The notes under the pieces: generated by a model
What the model saw: the letters and a program-made list of their open reading frames with translations, nothing else
Told to the model about the DNA's origin: nothing
Databases searched by the model: none
Program-made: the position numbers and the translations under genes
Source of the DNA: Cellulosilyticum lentocellum DSM 5427
GTDB lineage: Bacteria > Bacillota > Clostridia > Lachnospirales > Cellulosilyticaceae
Length of the DNA: 64,000 nt
NCBI RefSeq assembly: GCF_000178835.2
Contig: NC_015275.1
Span: 2,129,001-2,193,000 of the forward strand
Direction of reading: 5' to 3'
Shown: positions 34,454 through 43,210 of the stretch, in pieces
Position numbering within the stretch: the first letter of the stretch is position 1
How the letters are laid out: each line of letters begins with the position of its first letter

Positions 34454-34834
34454 ATGAAAGAAAGGCTAAATGAGGTAGAGGTATACTTGAGGCAACTAGA
34501 AGGTAGCCCTAAAGAGTGGGAAGAAATTTTTATCGATTACATGCGCAAAAATTATCCTGATTTAGAAGAAGTTATGTCCTTTCAAATGCCGACTTATAAA
34601 CTAGGTAGTGGTAAAGAACGAAACTACATCTCTTTCGGAGTTGCTAAGAACCATTTTTCACTACACTCAATGGATTTTGAATATATAACTCAAATGAAAG
34701 AAAAACTAAGCAAACCTGGTAGAGGGAAGGGCTGTGTAAATGTTCCTTTTGATAAACCTTGTGAAAGAGAAATATTATTTAAAGCTATAGATGACATTAT
34801 TGAGAGAAAAATCACTTGTGTCTATGGAAAATGA
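34454..34834 (+). CDS. DUF1801 (YdhG-like) protein
   Basis: 126 residues. The family pattern is present: YMRKNYPDLEEVMSFQMPTY, NYISFGVAKNHFSLHS, and GKGCVNVPFDKPCEREILFK. These small soluble proteins are related to iron-chaperone-like YdhG of Bacillus, but their function is unsettled. GGAGGG lies about five bases before ATG 34454. A long hairpin terminator begins at the stop codon. Confidence 0.78.
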   Translation: MKERLNEVEVYLRQLEGSPKEWEEIFIDYMRKNYPDLEEVMSFQMPTYKLGSGKERNYISFGVAKNHFSLHSMDFEYITQMKEKLSKPGRGKGCVNVPFDKPCEREILFKAIDDIIERKITCVYGK

Positions 34835-34890
34835 AGGATTTTCAGGCAATGAAATTTTATAATAAATTTCATTGCCTGAAAATCCTTTTT
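34834..34890 (+). terminator. Long-stem terminator (member of a repeated hairpin family)
   Basis: AAGGATTTTCAGGCAATGAA and its complement form a stem of more than 20 pairs around a TTATAATAA-like loop, followed by five T. The loop side resembles hairpins at 28938, 39807 and 43079. The gap up to 35128 holds nothing else I can support. Confidence 0.85.
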
Positions 34891-35128
34891 ACATTTCTAG
34901 GGATGATACTGTTTAATACAATATGCTTGAGAGATTCAATGACAGATGACATTTCTAAAGAGAAGGGAACAGGAATAACTAAGGGTGTATTTTAAAATAT
35001 TGAATATTAAAACAATTAACAGTATAATTTTACTATGCAATATAATTATTAGAGTAAAAGTATAAAGGTGATTTTAAATCAATAAATAGCACTTCTACAA
35101 ATAAACTATCAAGAATGGAGCTGGGTGG

Positions 35129-36076
35129 ATGAAGGATTATTTTCAAGAGTTTGTTGAAATTAATGGAATTAAACAATATTTTTTACATTATCCTGCTAAG
35201 GGAAAACCTGTTATTTTATTTTTACATGGAGGCCCAGGGATGAGTGAAGCTGCATTTGGATATAAACTAAAAGAAATGTTTAAAGACACATGCACGCTTG
35301 TTTTTTACGATCAGCGTGGGACGGGAAGAACATTACAGAATAATCCTAAAGCTCATCCAACACTTGATTTTTTACTTAAGGATTTACATGACACTATTAA
35401 ATACCTACAAACTTGCTACCTTACAAAAAAGATAATCATTCTAGGACACTCATGGGGAACAGTACTCGGCTCAATATATGCCTTACAGCATCCAGAAAAT
35501 GTATCGGTGTATATAGGTGTGGGGCAAGTGGGAGATATGCGATTAACAGAAGAGTTGGCCTTTTTAGCGTTAAAAAGCAAAGTGATGAGTCAAAATAGCT
35601 CAAAGGACTTAAAAAAACTGCAAGCTATAATTAACTACCCACCCAAACAATGGGATTCCAAATCCTATAAGATTTATAACAAGCTTTCAAAACTAAAAGA
35701 CAAATACGGTTTATCCATGTCTGTGAAGGTACCATTAGTCAAAATAGTAAGAAAGAGTCCCATTCAATTTAGAAATCGTGATTTTATAGCAATGCTAAAG
35801 GGAACAAAACTCAGCGAACCATTAATGTTGGATGTACTTAATAGTTTTCAAATAGAAACCTACGGAATCGAATATAAGATGCCTGTATACTATATTTTTG
35901 GAAGTGATGATTATATTACGCCCAAACAAGCATTTTCTGATTACTTTGAGAAGATAATAGCACCTACAAAGAAGATTGTTCTAATTGAAAACGCTGGACA
36001 TTATACGATGTTTGAACAACCCGAAGCTTTTGCTAAAGCTGTTATTCCTTTCCTTAATGAGTGTGCTTTAGTGTAA
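35129..36076 (+). CDS. Alpha/beta hydrolase of the proline-iminopeptidase-like group
   Basis: 315 residues, cytoplasmic. The oxyanion motif FLHGGPG, then FYDQRGTGRT, the nucleophile elbow GHSWGTVLG, Asp in GSDDYITP and His in ENAGHYTMF complete the triad. HGGPG and DQRG are the hallmarks of the peptidase S33 family. The substrate may be an N-terminal proline peptide or a small ester; I cannot tell. The start is ATG 35129 with GGAGCTGGGTGG upstream. Confidence 0.85.
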   Translation: MKDYFQEFVEINGIKQYFLHYPAKGKPVILFLHGGPGMSEAAFGYKLKEMFKDTCTLVFYDQRGTGRTLQNNPKAHPTLDFLLKDLHDTIKYLQTCYLTKKIIILGHSWGTVLGSIYALQHPENVSVYIGVGQVGDMRLTEELAFLALKSKVMSQNSSKDLKKLQAIINYPPKQWDSKSYKIYNKLSKLKDKYGLSMSVKVPLVKIVRKSPIQFRNRDFIAMLKGTKLSEPLMLDVLNSFQIETYGIEYKMPVYYIFGSDDYITPKQAFSDYFEKIIAPTKKIVLIENAGHYTMFEQPEAFAKAVIPFLNECALV

Positions 36077-36222
36077 AGGTTATCTCATAATGGAGACTTC
36101 ATTTATGAATTTCACGTGCCTGAGAACGAGCATTTTTGGTAGGGGACAATCTTAGCATTCTCTAATAATATAATTTTAGGATAGTATTTGAGATAGTATT
36201 ACGGACAAATAGGAGGAAGATG

Positions 36223-36588
36223 ATGAGTAGTATTAATAGATACAATGTAAATGAAGAATATGCCTATTCAGGGATAGTAGAAGCTGGAGACTTCGTTTTT
36301 CTAAGTTTTTGTGTGGGTAATGTAGGGGCCTCTATTGAAAATCAGATTAATGGAGCATTGGATGATATGGAGAATCGTTTGGCAAAACTGAATTTGACAT
36401 TACAAAGTGTTGTTAAGGTAGATGTTCTTTTAAAAGACGCATGGAATATTCCGGTTATGGAGAAGGTGTTTAAGGAACGTTTTAAAGGTACATACCCTGC
36501 CAGAAAAACAATACAAACAGAGTTTGCTCATATAGGAGGACCAGATGGGCTTCATGTACAGATTGATGCGATTGCCTATAAAAAATGA
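36223..36588 (+). CDS. RidA/YjgF-family enamine/imine deaminase
   Basis: 121 residues. The conserved Arg that binds the substrate carboxylate is in YPARKTIQTEFAHIGG, and the C-terminus HVQIDAIAYKK is typical. RidA proteins hydrolyse reactive enamines/imines made by PLP enzymes. ATG 36223 gives better spacing from AGGAGGA than the ATG three bases upstream. Next come a dispersed promoter-like repeat and the ZIP gene. Confidence 0.85.
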   Translation: MSSINRYNVNEEYAYSGIVEAGDFVFLSFCVGNVGASIENQINGALDDMENRLAKLNLTLQSVVKVDVLLKDAWNIPVMEKVFKERFKGTYPARKTIQTEFAHIGGPDGLHVQIDAIAYKK

Positions 36589-36670
36589 TTTGGATGAGCA
36601 GAACATACCAATTAACATTAAAAATGTATAAAGATTATTTGAGAAAATAATGTCAAAGAAACGAAGAGTT

Positions 36671-36724
36671 CATTGAAATGTTTTATACTATGGTATAAAA
36701 TCAGGTTAGAAGTGAAGTTATCGG
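36671..36724 (+). repeat. Promoter-like dispersed repeat, copy before the ZIP transporter
   Basis: CATTGAAATG, then TATAAAATCAGGTTAGAAGT and GAAGTTATCGG. It lies about 95-145 bases before the ZIP start and has -35/-10-like boxes (TTGAAA, TATAAA). Confidence 0.65.
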
Positions 36725-36751
36725 AAAAATATCCTTTATTGGAGAAAATCG

Positions 36752-36811
36752 ATGAATTTAAGAGAAGTATGGAAACTCTTTAAATTTTATTTACTCACAA
36801 ATAGGAGGTGA
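36752..36811 (+). CDS. Possible 19-residue leader peptide before the ZIP gene
   Basis: ATG with GGAG eight bases upstream reads NLREVWKLFKFYLLTNRR and stops at TGA 36809-36811. Its last codons AGG AGG form the ribosome binding site of the ZIP gene. It could couple translation, or it could be the stub of a lost permease gene or chance. Confidence 0.3.
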   Translation: MNLREVWKLFKFYLLTNRR

Positions 36812-36816
36812 AAACT

Positions 36817-37605
36817 TTGAACGATATAACAAAAGTTTTAGTTGGCATTTTTATTCCACTACTTGGTACTACCATGGGCGCGGCTATGGTATTTTTTATG
36901 AAAGGTGAAATGAAGCTGCAAATACAAAAAGCTCTTCTGGGCTTTGCATCAGGCGTTATGATTGCAGCATCAGTCTGGTCACTATTAATACCTGCAATTG
37001 ATATGGCAGAGGCAAATGGGAACATTGCATGGATTCCAGCTGCAGTTGGTTTTCTGATTGGTATTGGTTTCTTACTTTTATTAGATACCATTATTCCTCA
37101 TCTTCATCTTGACTCTGATTCGCCAGAAGGTAGACCTAGCAAACTTGGAAAATCTTTTATGTTGGTGTTGGCTGTGACTTTACATAATATTCCAGAAGGA
37201 ATGGCAGTCGGTGTAGTGTTAGCAGGTATGATTAGTGGATCTGATATTATTTCTGTTGCAGGTGCATTTGCACTGGCAATTGGTATTGCTATTCAAAACT
37301 TTCCGGAGGGTGCCATTATATCCATGCCATTAGTTAGTAGTGGCTTATCAAAAAAGAAGGCTTTCAAATATGGTTTTCTTTCTGGCATCGTAGAGCCTGT
37401 CGGGGCAGTGGTGACGATTCTTCTTACGTCACTGGTTACACCAATTCTTCCATATATACTTTCATTTGCAGCAGGTGCAATGATTTATGTTGTAGTAGAA
37501 GAGCTCATTCCGGAAGCACAAGCTGGAGAACATAGTAATATAGGTACCATTGGTGTTGCATTTGGATTTGCCTTAATGATGATACTTGATGTTGCTTTAG
37601 GATAA
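36817..37605 (+). CDS. ZIP-family divalent metal transporter
   Basis: About 262 residues and eight membrane segments. The metal-binding helices carry TLHNIPEGMAVG and QNFPEGAIISMPL, the paired HNxPEG/NxPEG motifs of the ZIP family, with a His-rich loop (IIPHLHLDSD). By family it moves zinc, iron or manganese into the cell. The start is a TTG at 36817, set by AGGAGGTG eight bases upstream; the frame's GTG at 36808 lies inside that binding site. Its upstream region carries one copy of the dispersed promoter-like repeat. Confidence 0.87.
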   Translation: MNDITKVLVGIFIPLLGTTMGAAMVFFMKGEMKLQIQKALLGFASGVMIAASVWSLLIPAIDMAEANGNIAWIPAAVGFLIGIGFLLLLDTIIPHLHLDSDSPEGRPSKLGKSFMLVLAVTLHNIPEGMAVGVVLAGMISGSDIISVAGAFALAIGIAIQNFPEGAIISMPLVSSGLSKKKAFKYGFLSGIVEPVGAVVTILLTSLVTPILPYILSFAAGAMIYVVVEELIPEAQAGEHSNIGTIGVAFGFALMMILDVALG

Positions 37606-37640
37606 GGTTTGTAGTTTTAAAAGGGGACTTTTGGGCTAAT

Positions 37641-37680
37641 TTGTTGTAGTATAAAATCGACTTAGAAGCCAAAGTATTCA
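37641..37680 (+). repeat. Promoter-like dispersed repeat, copy before the dioxygenase
   Basis: TTGTTGTAGTATAAAATCGA, then CTTAGAAGCCAAAGTATTC. It lies directly upstream of the dioxygenase gene. Confidence 0.55.
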
Positions 37681-37733
37681 GAGAAAGGAAAATGTATAAT
37701 GCATTTTTATGCTTGGTTATACATGGGAATAGT

Positions 37734-38504
37734 ATGAATAGAATGCCGACATTATTTATTGGACATGGTTCTCCAATGAATGCAATAGAAGAAAATCAGT
37801 TTGTTGAGGAATGGAAAGCCCTTAAAAATAAATTGCCAAAACCAGAAGCAATACTGTCTGTGTCTGCACATTGGTTTACAGATGGTACTAGGGTTATGAC
37901 ATCTGAGACTGCAAAAACAATTTACGACATGTATGGTTTTCCGGAGGCACTTTATAGAATAGTTTATAATGCCAAAGGTGCGCCGCATTTTGCCAAGGAA
38001 GCAAAAGCTTTGATTAGTCGGGAGGTTGTTACAGATAATTCTTGGGGATATGATCATGGAACATGGTCTGTCCTTCACAGAATTTATCCAGAAGCAGATA
38101 TTCCTGTATTTCAGCTTAGCGTGGATAGAAATGCATCGACGAAGCAACATTATCGTATGGGACAAGAGCTTTATCAACTTCGTGAACAAGGTGTATTAAT
38201 ATTCGGAAGTGGAAATGTTGTTCATAATCTGGCGAGAATCAATTGGAACATGGAGAATGAGGGTTACTCTTGGGCCGAAGAATTTGATCATTATATTTGG
38301 GATAATATCTTGGCGAGAAAGGATGAAAACGTTATAGATTATCAAAAAGCAGGAAGTTCTGCTGCTCTAGCTTTTACCACTATGGAGCATTATGCACCAC
38401 TGCTGTATGTATTAGGAGCAGCAAACGATCAGGATAAGATGACTGTTTTTAACAAAGCTTGCGTAATGGGTTCTCTTTCTATGACGAGTTATTTATTTGA
38501 ATAA
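37734..38504 (+). CDS. ygiD: Extradiol ring-cleavage dioxygenase, DODA/YgiD type
   Basis: 256 residues. Zinc/iron ligands lie in FIGHGSPMNAI (His), SVSAHWFTDGT (His) and GSGNVVHNL (His), the layout of class III extradiol enzymes of the 4,5-DOPA dioxygenase group. Members open catechol-type rings with oxygen, or bind zinc and act otherwise. ATG 37734 gives the family N-terminus MPTLFIGHGSP; an in-frame ATG at 37692 would add 14 unlikely residues. An oxygen-using enzyme is notable next to SOD and P450 genes. Confidence 0.82.
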   Translation: MNRMPTLFIGHGSPMNAIEENQFVEEWKALKNKLPKPEAILSVSAHWFTDGTRVMTSETAKTIYDMYGFPEALYRIVYNAKGAPHFAKEAKALISREVVTDNSWGYDHGTWSVLHRIYPEADIPVFQLSVDRNASTKQHYRMGQELYQLREQGVLIFGSGNVVHNLARINWNMENEGYSWAEEFDHYIWDNILARKDENVIDYQKAGSSAALAFTTMEHYAPLLYVLGAANDQDKMTVFNKACVMGSLSMTSYLFE

Positions 38505-38544
38505 ATATTTTTATATCGGGTTTAATTGAATATATTAATGATAG

Positions 38545-38584
38545 GCTCCTAATTATAACATGTTAGGAGCTTTTGTTGTTTTTA
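38545..38584 (+). terminator. Terminator after the dioxygenase gene
   Basis: GCTCCTAA / TTAGGAGC with a 10-base loop and TTTTGTTGTTTTT. Its right half recurs almost exactly at 39980-40001. Confidence 0.85.
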
Positions 38585-38673
38585 TGGATATATAGAATTA
38601 TAATGAATCAACATATTTAGCATCATTTGCTAAGTATGTTTAAATAAAAAGGAGAACATAAGGAGGAAATTTT

Positions 38674-39792
38674 ATGAGTAAGAAGCAAAAATCTAAAAGG
38701 CGTTTGATTGCTAGGTTAAGTGTTGTATTTCTATTTTTGTTTATGATTTTTGAGTCCTCAGCCCCATCTGCTTATGCTACATCAACGACAACTACAACCA
38801 AAATAATGCCACTAGGTGATTCGATTACAGACTGTGACTTTTGGAGAACATTACTTTTCAATAAGCTGACAAGTAATGGGCATGATGTTAAATCAGTTGG
38901 AACGCAGTATGGTAACCATGAAGGCCATAGTGGTATGTGTGTTACTAATTTAGCAGCTACAGATCAACTCAGTACATGGCTTAATGCGGCAAATCCTGAT
39001 ATTGTTATGATGCACTTTGGAACAAATGATTGCTGGGGTAATACAGGAACAACTAAAATACTGGATGCCTATACTAAACTTGTTACACAGATGAGAAAGA
39101 ACAATCCCAATATGATTATTGTAGTAGCACAAATTATACCAATGCATCCAAATGACACATTAGATTATAAGTCTATTATTTTAGATCTTAATACAGCAAT
39201 GGTAGGCTGGGCTAATAACTTATCAACAAGTGAATCGCCAATCATATTATGCGATCAATATACTGGATTTAGCACAGATACAGATACATATGATGGTGTT
39301 CATCCAAATGCTTCCGGTGGTCAGAAAATGTGTGATAGATGGTATGAGACTTTAAGTACAATATTAACAGGAGAACCAACACCAACGCCAACGCCAACAC
39401 CAACGCCAACACCAACACCAGAACCAACACCAACACCAGAACCAACACCAGAACCAACACCAACACCAGAACCAACACCAATACCAACGCCAACACCAAC
39501 AGATAATGTCTTAAAATTGGATACGGTTGTTAGTGCCTGGAATACTGGTTATACAATGACAGTTAATATTACAAACACATCCAATACAAATGCAAATAAT
39601 TGGAAACTAACAGTAAATAAAGCTGATTTTGATATAAGTAACATATGGTGTGCACAAATTATTGAGTCAGGAGATTACTTAATCATAACACCTATGTCAT
39701 GGAATATGGCAATTAGTGCTGGTAGTACTGTAAGTTTTGGATTCCAAGGTGTTGGGAAACCACCAGTTGACTTTTCTTATACACTTGAATAG
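38674..39792 (+). CDS. Secreted SGNH-type carbohydrate esterase (CE3-like) with PT linker and CBM2-like module
   Basis: 372 residues. A signal peptide (about 35 residues, ending SAYAT) precedes an SGNH esterase: Ser50 in MPLGDSITD, Gly in the block-II stretch, [10 protein letters not shown], and Asp/His210 in [10 protein letters not shown]. Then come a Pro-Thr-Glu repeat linker and a C-terminal ~90-residue CBM2-like module ([35 protein letters not shown]). This fits acetyl-xylan esterases that strip acetyl groups from plant xylan while bound to cellulose or xylan. AAGGAGG precedes the ATG. It neighbours a secreted GH5 enzyme. Confidence 0.85.
   Translation: MSKKQKSKRRLIARLSVVFLFLFMIFESSAPSAYATSTTTTTKIMPLGDSITDCDFWRTLLFNKLTSNGHDVKSVGTQYGNHEGHSGMCVTNLAATDQLSTWLNAANPDIVMMHFGTNDCWGNTGTTKILDAYTKLVTQMRKNNPNMIIVVAQIIPMHPNDTLDYKSIILDLNTAMVGWANNLSTSESPIILCDQYTGFSTDTDTYDGVHPNASGGQKMCDRWYETLSTILTGEPTPTPTPTPTPTPTPEPTPTPEPTPEPTPTPEPTPIPTPTPTDNVLKLDTVVSAWNTGYTMTVNITNTSNTNANNWKLTVNKADFDISNIWCAQIIESGDYLIITPMSWNMAISAGSTVSFGFQGVGKPPVDFSYTLE
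39376..39500 (+). repeat. Tandem Pro-Thr-coding repeat (linker)
   Basis: Repeats of CCAACACCAACGCC-type hexamers encode PTPTPT and PEPTPT units between esterase and binding module. The length is likely variable between strains through slippage. Confidence 0.9.
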
Positions 39793-39806
39793 TAAGGTCA
39801 AAAGAG

Positions 39807-39860
39807 AGGACTATCGGATAGGCTGAGTTTTATAAAAGCTCAACCACTGAAGTCCTTTTT
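39807..39860 (+). terminator. Terminator after the esterase gene (repeated hairpin family)
   Basis: AGGACT-ATC-GG... pairs with ...CTGA-AGTCCT, with inner GAGTTTT/AAGCTC pairs, then five T. It is related to the hairpins at 28938, 34834 and 43079. Confidence 0.75.
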
Positions 39861-39968
39861 GTAATAAATAGAATGTACTTTGTTCTAGTATATATAAATA
39901 ATATTAAAAAAATGACAACATATGTTGCTACTTTTATCATATGTTCAATTAAATATTACACAGGAGAT

Positions 39969-40002
39969 GCTCTTAAATGTAACATGTTAGGAGCTTTTGT
40001 TG
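39969..40002 (+). terminator. Second hairpin in the esterase-GH5 gap
   Basis: GCTCTTAA / TTAGGAGC plus TTTTGTTG, a near copy of the terminator at 38545. It lies 65 bases before the GH5 start with no gene in between, so it may attenuate rather than end a transcript. Confidence 0.55.
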
Positions 40003-40066
40003 TAATGATTGGTAAATAAAAACCATAATAAAAATAAATACCAAGAATTTCAAAGGGGGCAATAGT

Positions 40067-43000
40067 ATGAAGAAAAATGGTTTACGAGGTTTAGTCCAAG
40101 CACTAGTTATGTTTGTAATGATTACAAGCAGTAGTATTATTTTTGCTGCTACTGATGCGAACCACCCAGGTTTTAGAGTAGAGGGCAGGTTTCTTTATGA
40201 TAACCAGGGTGAAAAAACGATTCTTTATGGCATTAATAAGATGGTTGTATGGATGGATAAAGATGGACAACCATCCTTTTCTGAAATTGCTAAAACGGGT
40301 GCTAATTGTGTGAGAATCGTATGGACAACGAAAGACGGTACAGCAGAAGAATTAGATACTGCCATTAGGAACTGTCGTGCAGAGCATATGATTCCTATGG
40401 TAGAACTTCATGATGCTACTGGTGACTTTAGTAAGCTAACAAGCTTAATAGATTGGTGGGTTGATCCTGATACTGTAAATGTCATTAAGAAGCATGAAGA
40501 ATACCTTCTAATTAATATTGGTAACGAAGTTGGTGATGCAAATGTTTCTGATACAACATTTACAAATGGATATATTGAAGCTGTTACTAGAATGAGAGCA
40601 GCAGGTATTCATGTTCCGTTGATTATAGATGCTTCGACTTGGGGACAAGATATTAATAAACTTCAAGCATGTGGCCCAGACATTTTAGCCGCCGACCCAG
40701 ATTCAAACTTAATGTTTTCAGCACATTTATGGTGGCCTTATATGTATGGTCATTCTGATCAAAAAGTAATTGATGAACTTACAGAATCTGCTAATATGGG
40801 ACTTCCACTTGTTATAGGTGAGTTTGCTAATCAATGGGAACAAACGACGCAGGGGCAAATTCCTTATAAAACAATTATGGAATATTGCGCTAAGCTTGAA
40901 ATCGGTTATTTAATTTGGTCATGGGGGCCTGGTAATAATCCACAGACATTCCTTGATATGACCACTGATGGTACATTTGATACAATGCAAGACTGGGCAA
41001 AAGAAATGGTTTTTGAGAATCAGTATGCCCTTGCAAATCTTGCTGAAAAGCCAGCTTCTATGCTAACGAGCCTCCCAGCAGGAATGCCTAATGAACCACT
41101 ACCTAGTGGTAATCTAGCTCAAGGAAAAACTGTAACCTATTCTACAAAAGAAAGTAGTGCTTTTGAAGGGAATTGTATTACAGATGGTGACCTAAGTACA
41201 CGCTGGGCATCTGATGCAAATTCTCAAACAGATTGGGTATGCATCGATTTAGGAGAAACAAAAGAGATTAATGAAGTACTTATCAAATGGGAAAATGCTT
41301 ATGCAACACAATACCAAATTCAAGTTTCTAACGATGCAAATACTTGGACCGATGTTTATAGAACATATAATGGAAAAGGTGGTAGTGAAGATATCTCTAT
41401 TTCAGCTTCTGGACGTTATATAAGAATTTACTGTACGCAAAAGTATGGCTATACCTGGGGGTACTCTATTTATGAAGTTGGTATTTACGGGCCAGAATCC
41501 AAAGAAGCTGCTTCTGTTTCTCCAACAGTTGCAGTGTTTGATAAGAATGTAACAAATCAAGAGGATTTAGTGTTTACATTAGATTCAAAAGCCAACATAT
41601 TGGTTTCAGTTAAAAATGGCAGTGCTATTTTAAATAGAGGTTCTGATTATGTGATTTCTGGAGAGACATTAACCATTACAAAAGAGTATCTTGCAAACCT
41701 TGAAAAAGGTACAATCCAATTAACATTAGTTTATGATAGTGGCGTAAATCCTGTTATGAATATTGCGATTGGAGATACATCACCTATTTCTTCTTTAAGT
41801 CCAAGTAGAGTAGAATTCAATAAGAAAAATGGTGCAGATAAAGATATTACCATTACATTAAACAATAGCAATAATACGTTATTTGGTATTTTTAATGGCA
41901 CTCAATCTTTAGTAGAAGGTATAGATTATAGTGTAAATGGTAAAGCGGTTATCATTTCTAAATCATATTTAGCGACACTAACACTTGGTACGACAAATCT
42001 TAAATTTAACTTTGAAAAAGGAACAGATTTAAGTTTAATGGTTGTTGTTACCGATTCATCTGAAAGCTCAGTACTAGTGGCTACAACTGCTGCATTTGAA
42101 AAAGCAGCACAAGCTGATATAAATGCAACCATGATATTAAATGGTAATACGTTAGCATCTATTTTAAATGGTGAAGTAGCATTAGTAGAAGGTACTGATT
42201 ATACAGTTAATAATAGCACCGCAATCATTTCTAAGGATTATCTTAAGACATTATCTATAGGTCAAACAACATTAACATTTGTTTTTAGTGCAGGTGCAAA
42301 TGCTACATTAACTGTTACAGTTACCAATACAGTGCCTGACTCTGCTATTACACCTACTTTAGGAGAATTCGATATAGCAGTACCTAAAGATATGATGATT
42401 GAATTAATGCTTAATGGAAATACATTTGAAAAAATAACAAATGGTAGCTACACGTTAGTTAAAGGTGTGGATTATACAATTAATGAGACAACCATTACTT
42501 TAAGTAAAAATTATCTGGCAACTTTAAAAATGGGTACATCATTACTTACTTTTGTATTTAGTGGCGGTTCTAACCAAAAGCTTTCAATAAAAATTCAAGA
42601 TACCTCAACTGTTCCGCCTACAACTCATCTACAAGTCACATTCAACAACTGCAATTTGAGCGAGAAAACAAATTCCTTAATGCCAAGATTTAAAGTTACA
42701 AACACAGGGGCTGATGCAATTGATTTATCCGATGTAAGGTTACGTTATTACTTTACAACAGATGGCAATCAAGAAAATTTCTTCTGGTGTGACTGGTCTC
42801 AAGTTGGAAATTCCAATGTTAAAGGAACATTTGTAAAAATGGACAATCCAACAGAAGCAGCAGATTGCTACTTAGAAATTAGCTTTTTAGAAGCTGCTGG
42901 AAGTATTATGCCAAATACAACCATCGATTTACAATGTAGATTTGCAAAGTCAGATTGGACTAATTACAATCAAGCAAATGACTATTCTTTCAATAATAAT

Positions 43001-43075
43001 GGTTTTGATTATAAGACCTGGGATAAAATTACACTTTATTATAACGATAGCTTGATTTCTGGTATAGAGCCATAA
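40067..43075 (+). CDS. Secreted multidomain GH5 beta-mannanase/cellulase-type enzyme with CBM32, four X2 modules and CBM3
   Basis: 1002 residues. A signal peptide (about 28, ending IFAAT) is followed by a GH5 barrel (about 30-315) with acid/base Glu154 in NIGNEVGD and nucleophile Glu252 in VIGEFANQW; the sequence style suits GH5_8 mannanases. Next is an F5/8-type-C module (about 350-475; ITDGDLSTRWAS). Four tandem X2 modules follow (about 480-850), each with EG/GSDYxVxxxxxxISKxYL and a closing TLTFVFSxG pattern. Last is a C-terminal CBM3 (LRYYFTTDGN, FFWCDWSQVGNSNVKGTF) for cellulose. There is no dockerin, so it acts as a free enzyme. Its terminator belongs to the repeated hairpin family. Confidence 0.88.
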   Translation: MKKNGLRGLVQALVMFVMITSSSIIFAATDANHPGFRVEGRFLYDNQGEKTILYGINKMVVWMDKDGQPSFSEIAKTGANCVRIVWTTKDGTAEELDTAIRNCRAEHMIPMVELHDATGDFSKLTSLIDWWVDPDTVNVIKKHEEYLLINIGNEVGDANVSDTTFTNGYIEAVTRMRAAGIHVPLIIDASTWGQDINKLQACGPDILAADPDSNLMFSAHLWWPYMYGHSDQKVIDELTESANMGLPLVIGEFANQWEQTTQGQIPYKTIMEYCAKLEIGYLIWSWGPGNNPQTFLDMTTDGTFDTMQDWAKEMVFENQYALANLAEKPASMLTSLPAGMPNEPLPSGNLAQGKTVTYSTKESSAFEGNCITDGDLSTRWASDANSQTDWVCIDLGETKEINEVLIKWENAYATQYQIQVSNDANTWTDVYRTYNGKGGSEDISISASGRYIRIYCTQKYGYTWGYSIYEVGIYGPESKEAASVSPTVAVFDKNVTNQEDLVFTLDSKANILVSVKNGSAILNRGSDYVISGETLTITKEYLANLEKGTIQLTLVYDSGVNPVMNIAIGDTSPISSLSPSRVEFNKKNGADKDITITLNNSNNTLFGIFNGTQSLVEGIDYSVNGKAVIISKSYLATLTLGTTNLKFNFEKGTDLSLMVVVTDSSESSVLVATTAAFEKAAQADINATMILNGNTLASILNGEVALVEGTDYTVNNSTAIISKDYLKTLSIGQTTLTFVFSAGANATLTVTVTNTVPDSAITPTLGEFDIAVPKDMMIELMLNGNTFEKITNGSYTLVKGVDYTINETTITLSKNYLATLKMGTSLLTFVFSGGSNQKLSIKIQDTSTVPPTTHLQVTFNNCNLSEKTNSLMPRFKVTNTGADAIDLSDVRLRYYFTTDGNQENFFWCDWSQVGNSNVKGTFVKMDNPTEAADCYLEISFLEAAGSIMPNTTIDLQCRFAKSDWTNYNQANDYSFNNNGFDYKTWDKITLYYNDSLISGIEP

Positions 43076-43078
43076 AAA

Positions 43079-43137
43079 AAGGACTTTCGAGACAGTTTGA
43101 AGTTTAATAATAAATTTCAACGCTCGAGGGTCTTTTT
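43079..43137 (+). terminator. Terminator after the GH5 gene (repeated hairpin family)
   Basis: GGACTTTCGAG...TTTGAAGTTT pairs with AAATTTCAA...CTCGAGGGTC around an AATAAT loop, then seven T. It is very close in sequence to the hairpin at 28938. Confidence 0.85.
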
Positions 43138-43210
43138 TTATAATGGATGTAAGGTCTGAACTTTTACTCCGAAATATGATATTGCTTAAATAATTGATTT
43201 ATTAGAACAC

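Noticed and set aside
36808-36816. GTG at 36808 as the start of the ZIP transporter
   Set aside because: The codon overlaps the AGGAGGTG binding site; the TTG nine bases later has correct spacing.
39269-39499. Minus-strand frame rich in Val-Leu repeats opposite the esterase linker
   Set aside because: It is the complement of the Pro-Thr-coding repeat and has no ribosome binding site.
39376-39500. Short tandem repeats that might suggest a CRISPR array
   Set aside because: No spacers: the hexamers run directly into each other and encode a protein linker. No cas1/cas2 genes are present, and the Cas4-like ORFs stand alone in an RNA-processing operon.
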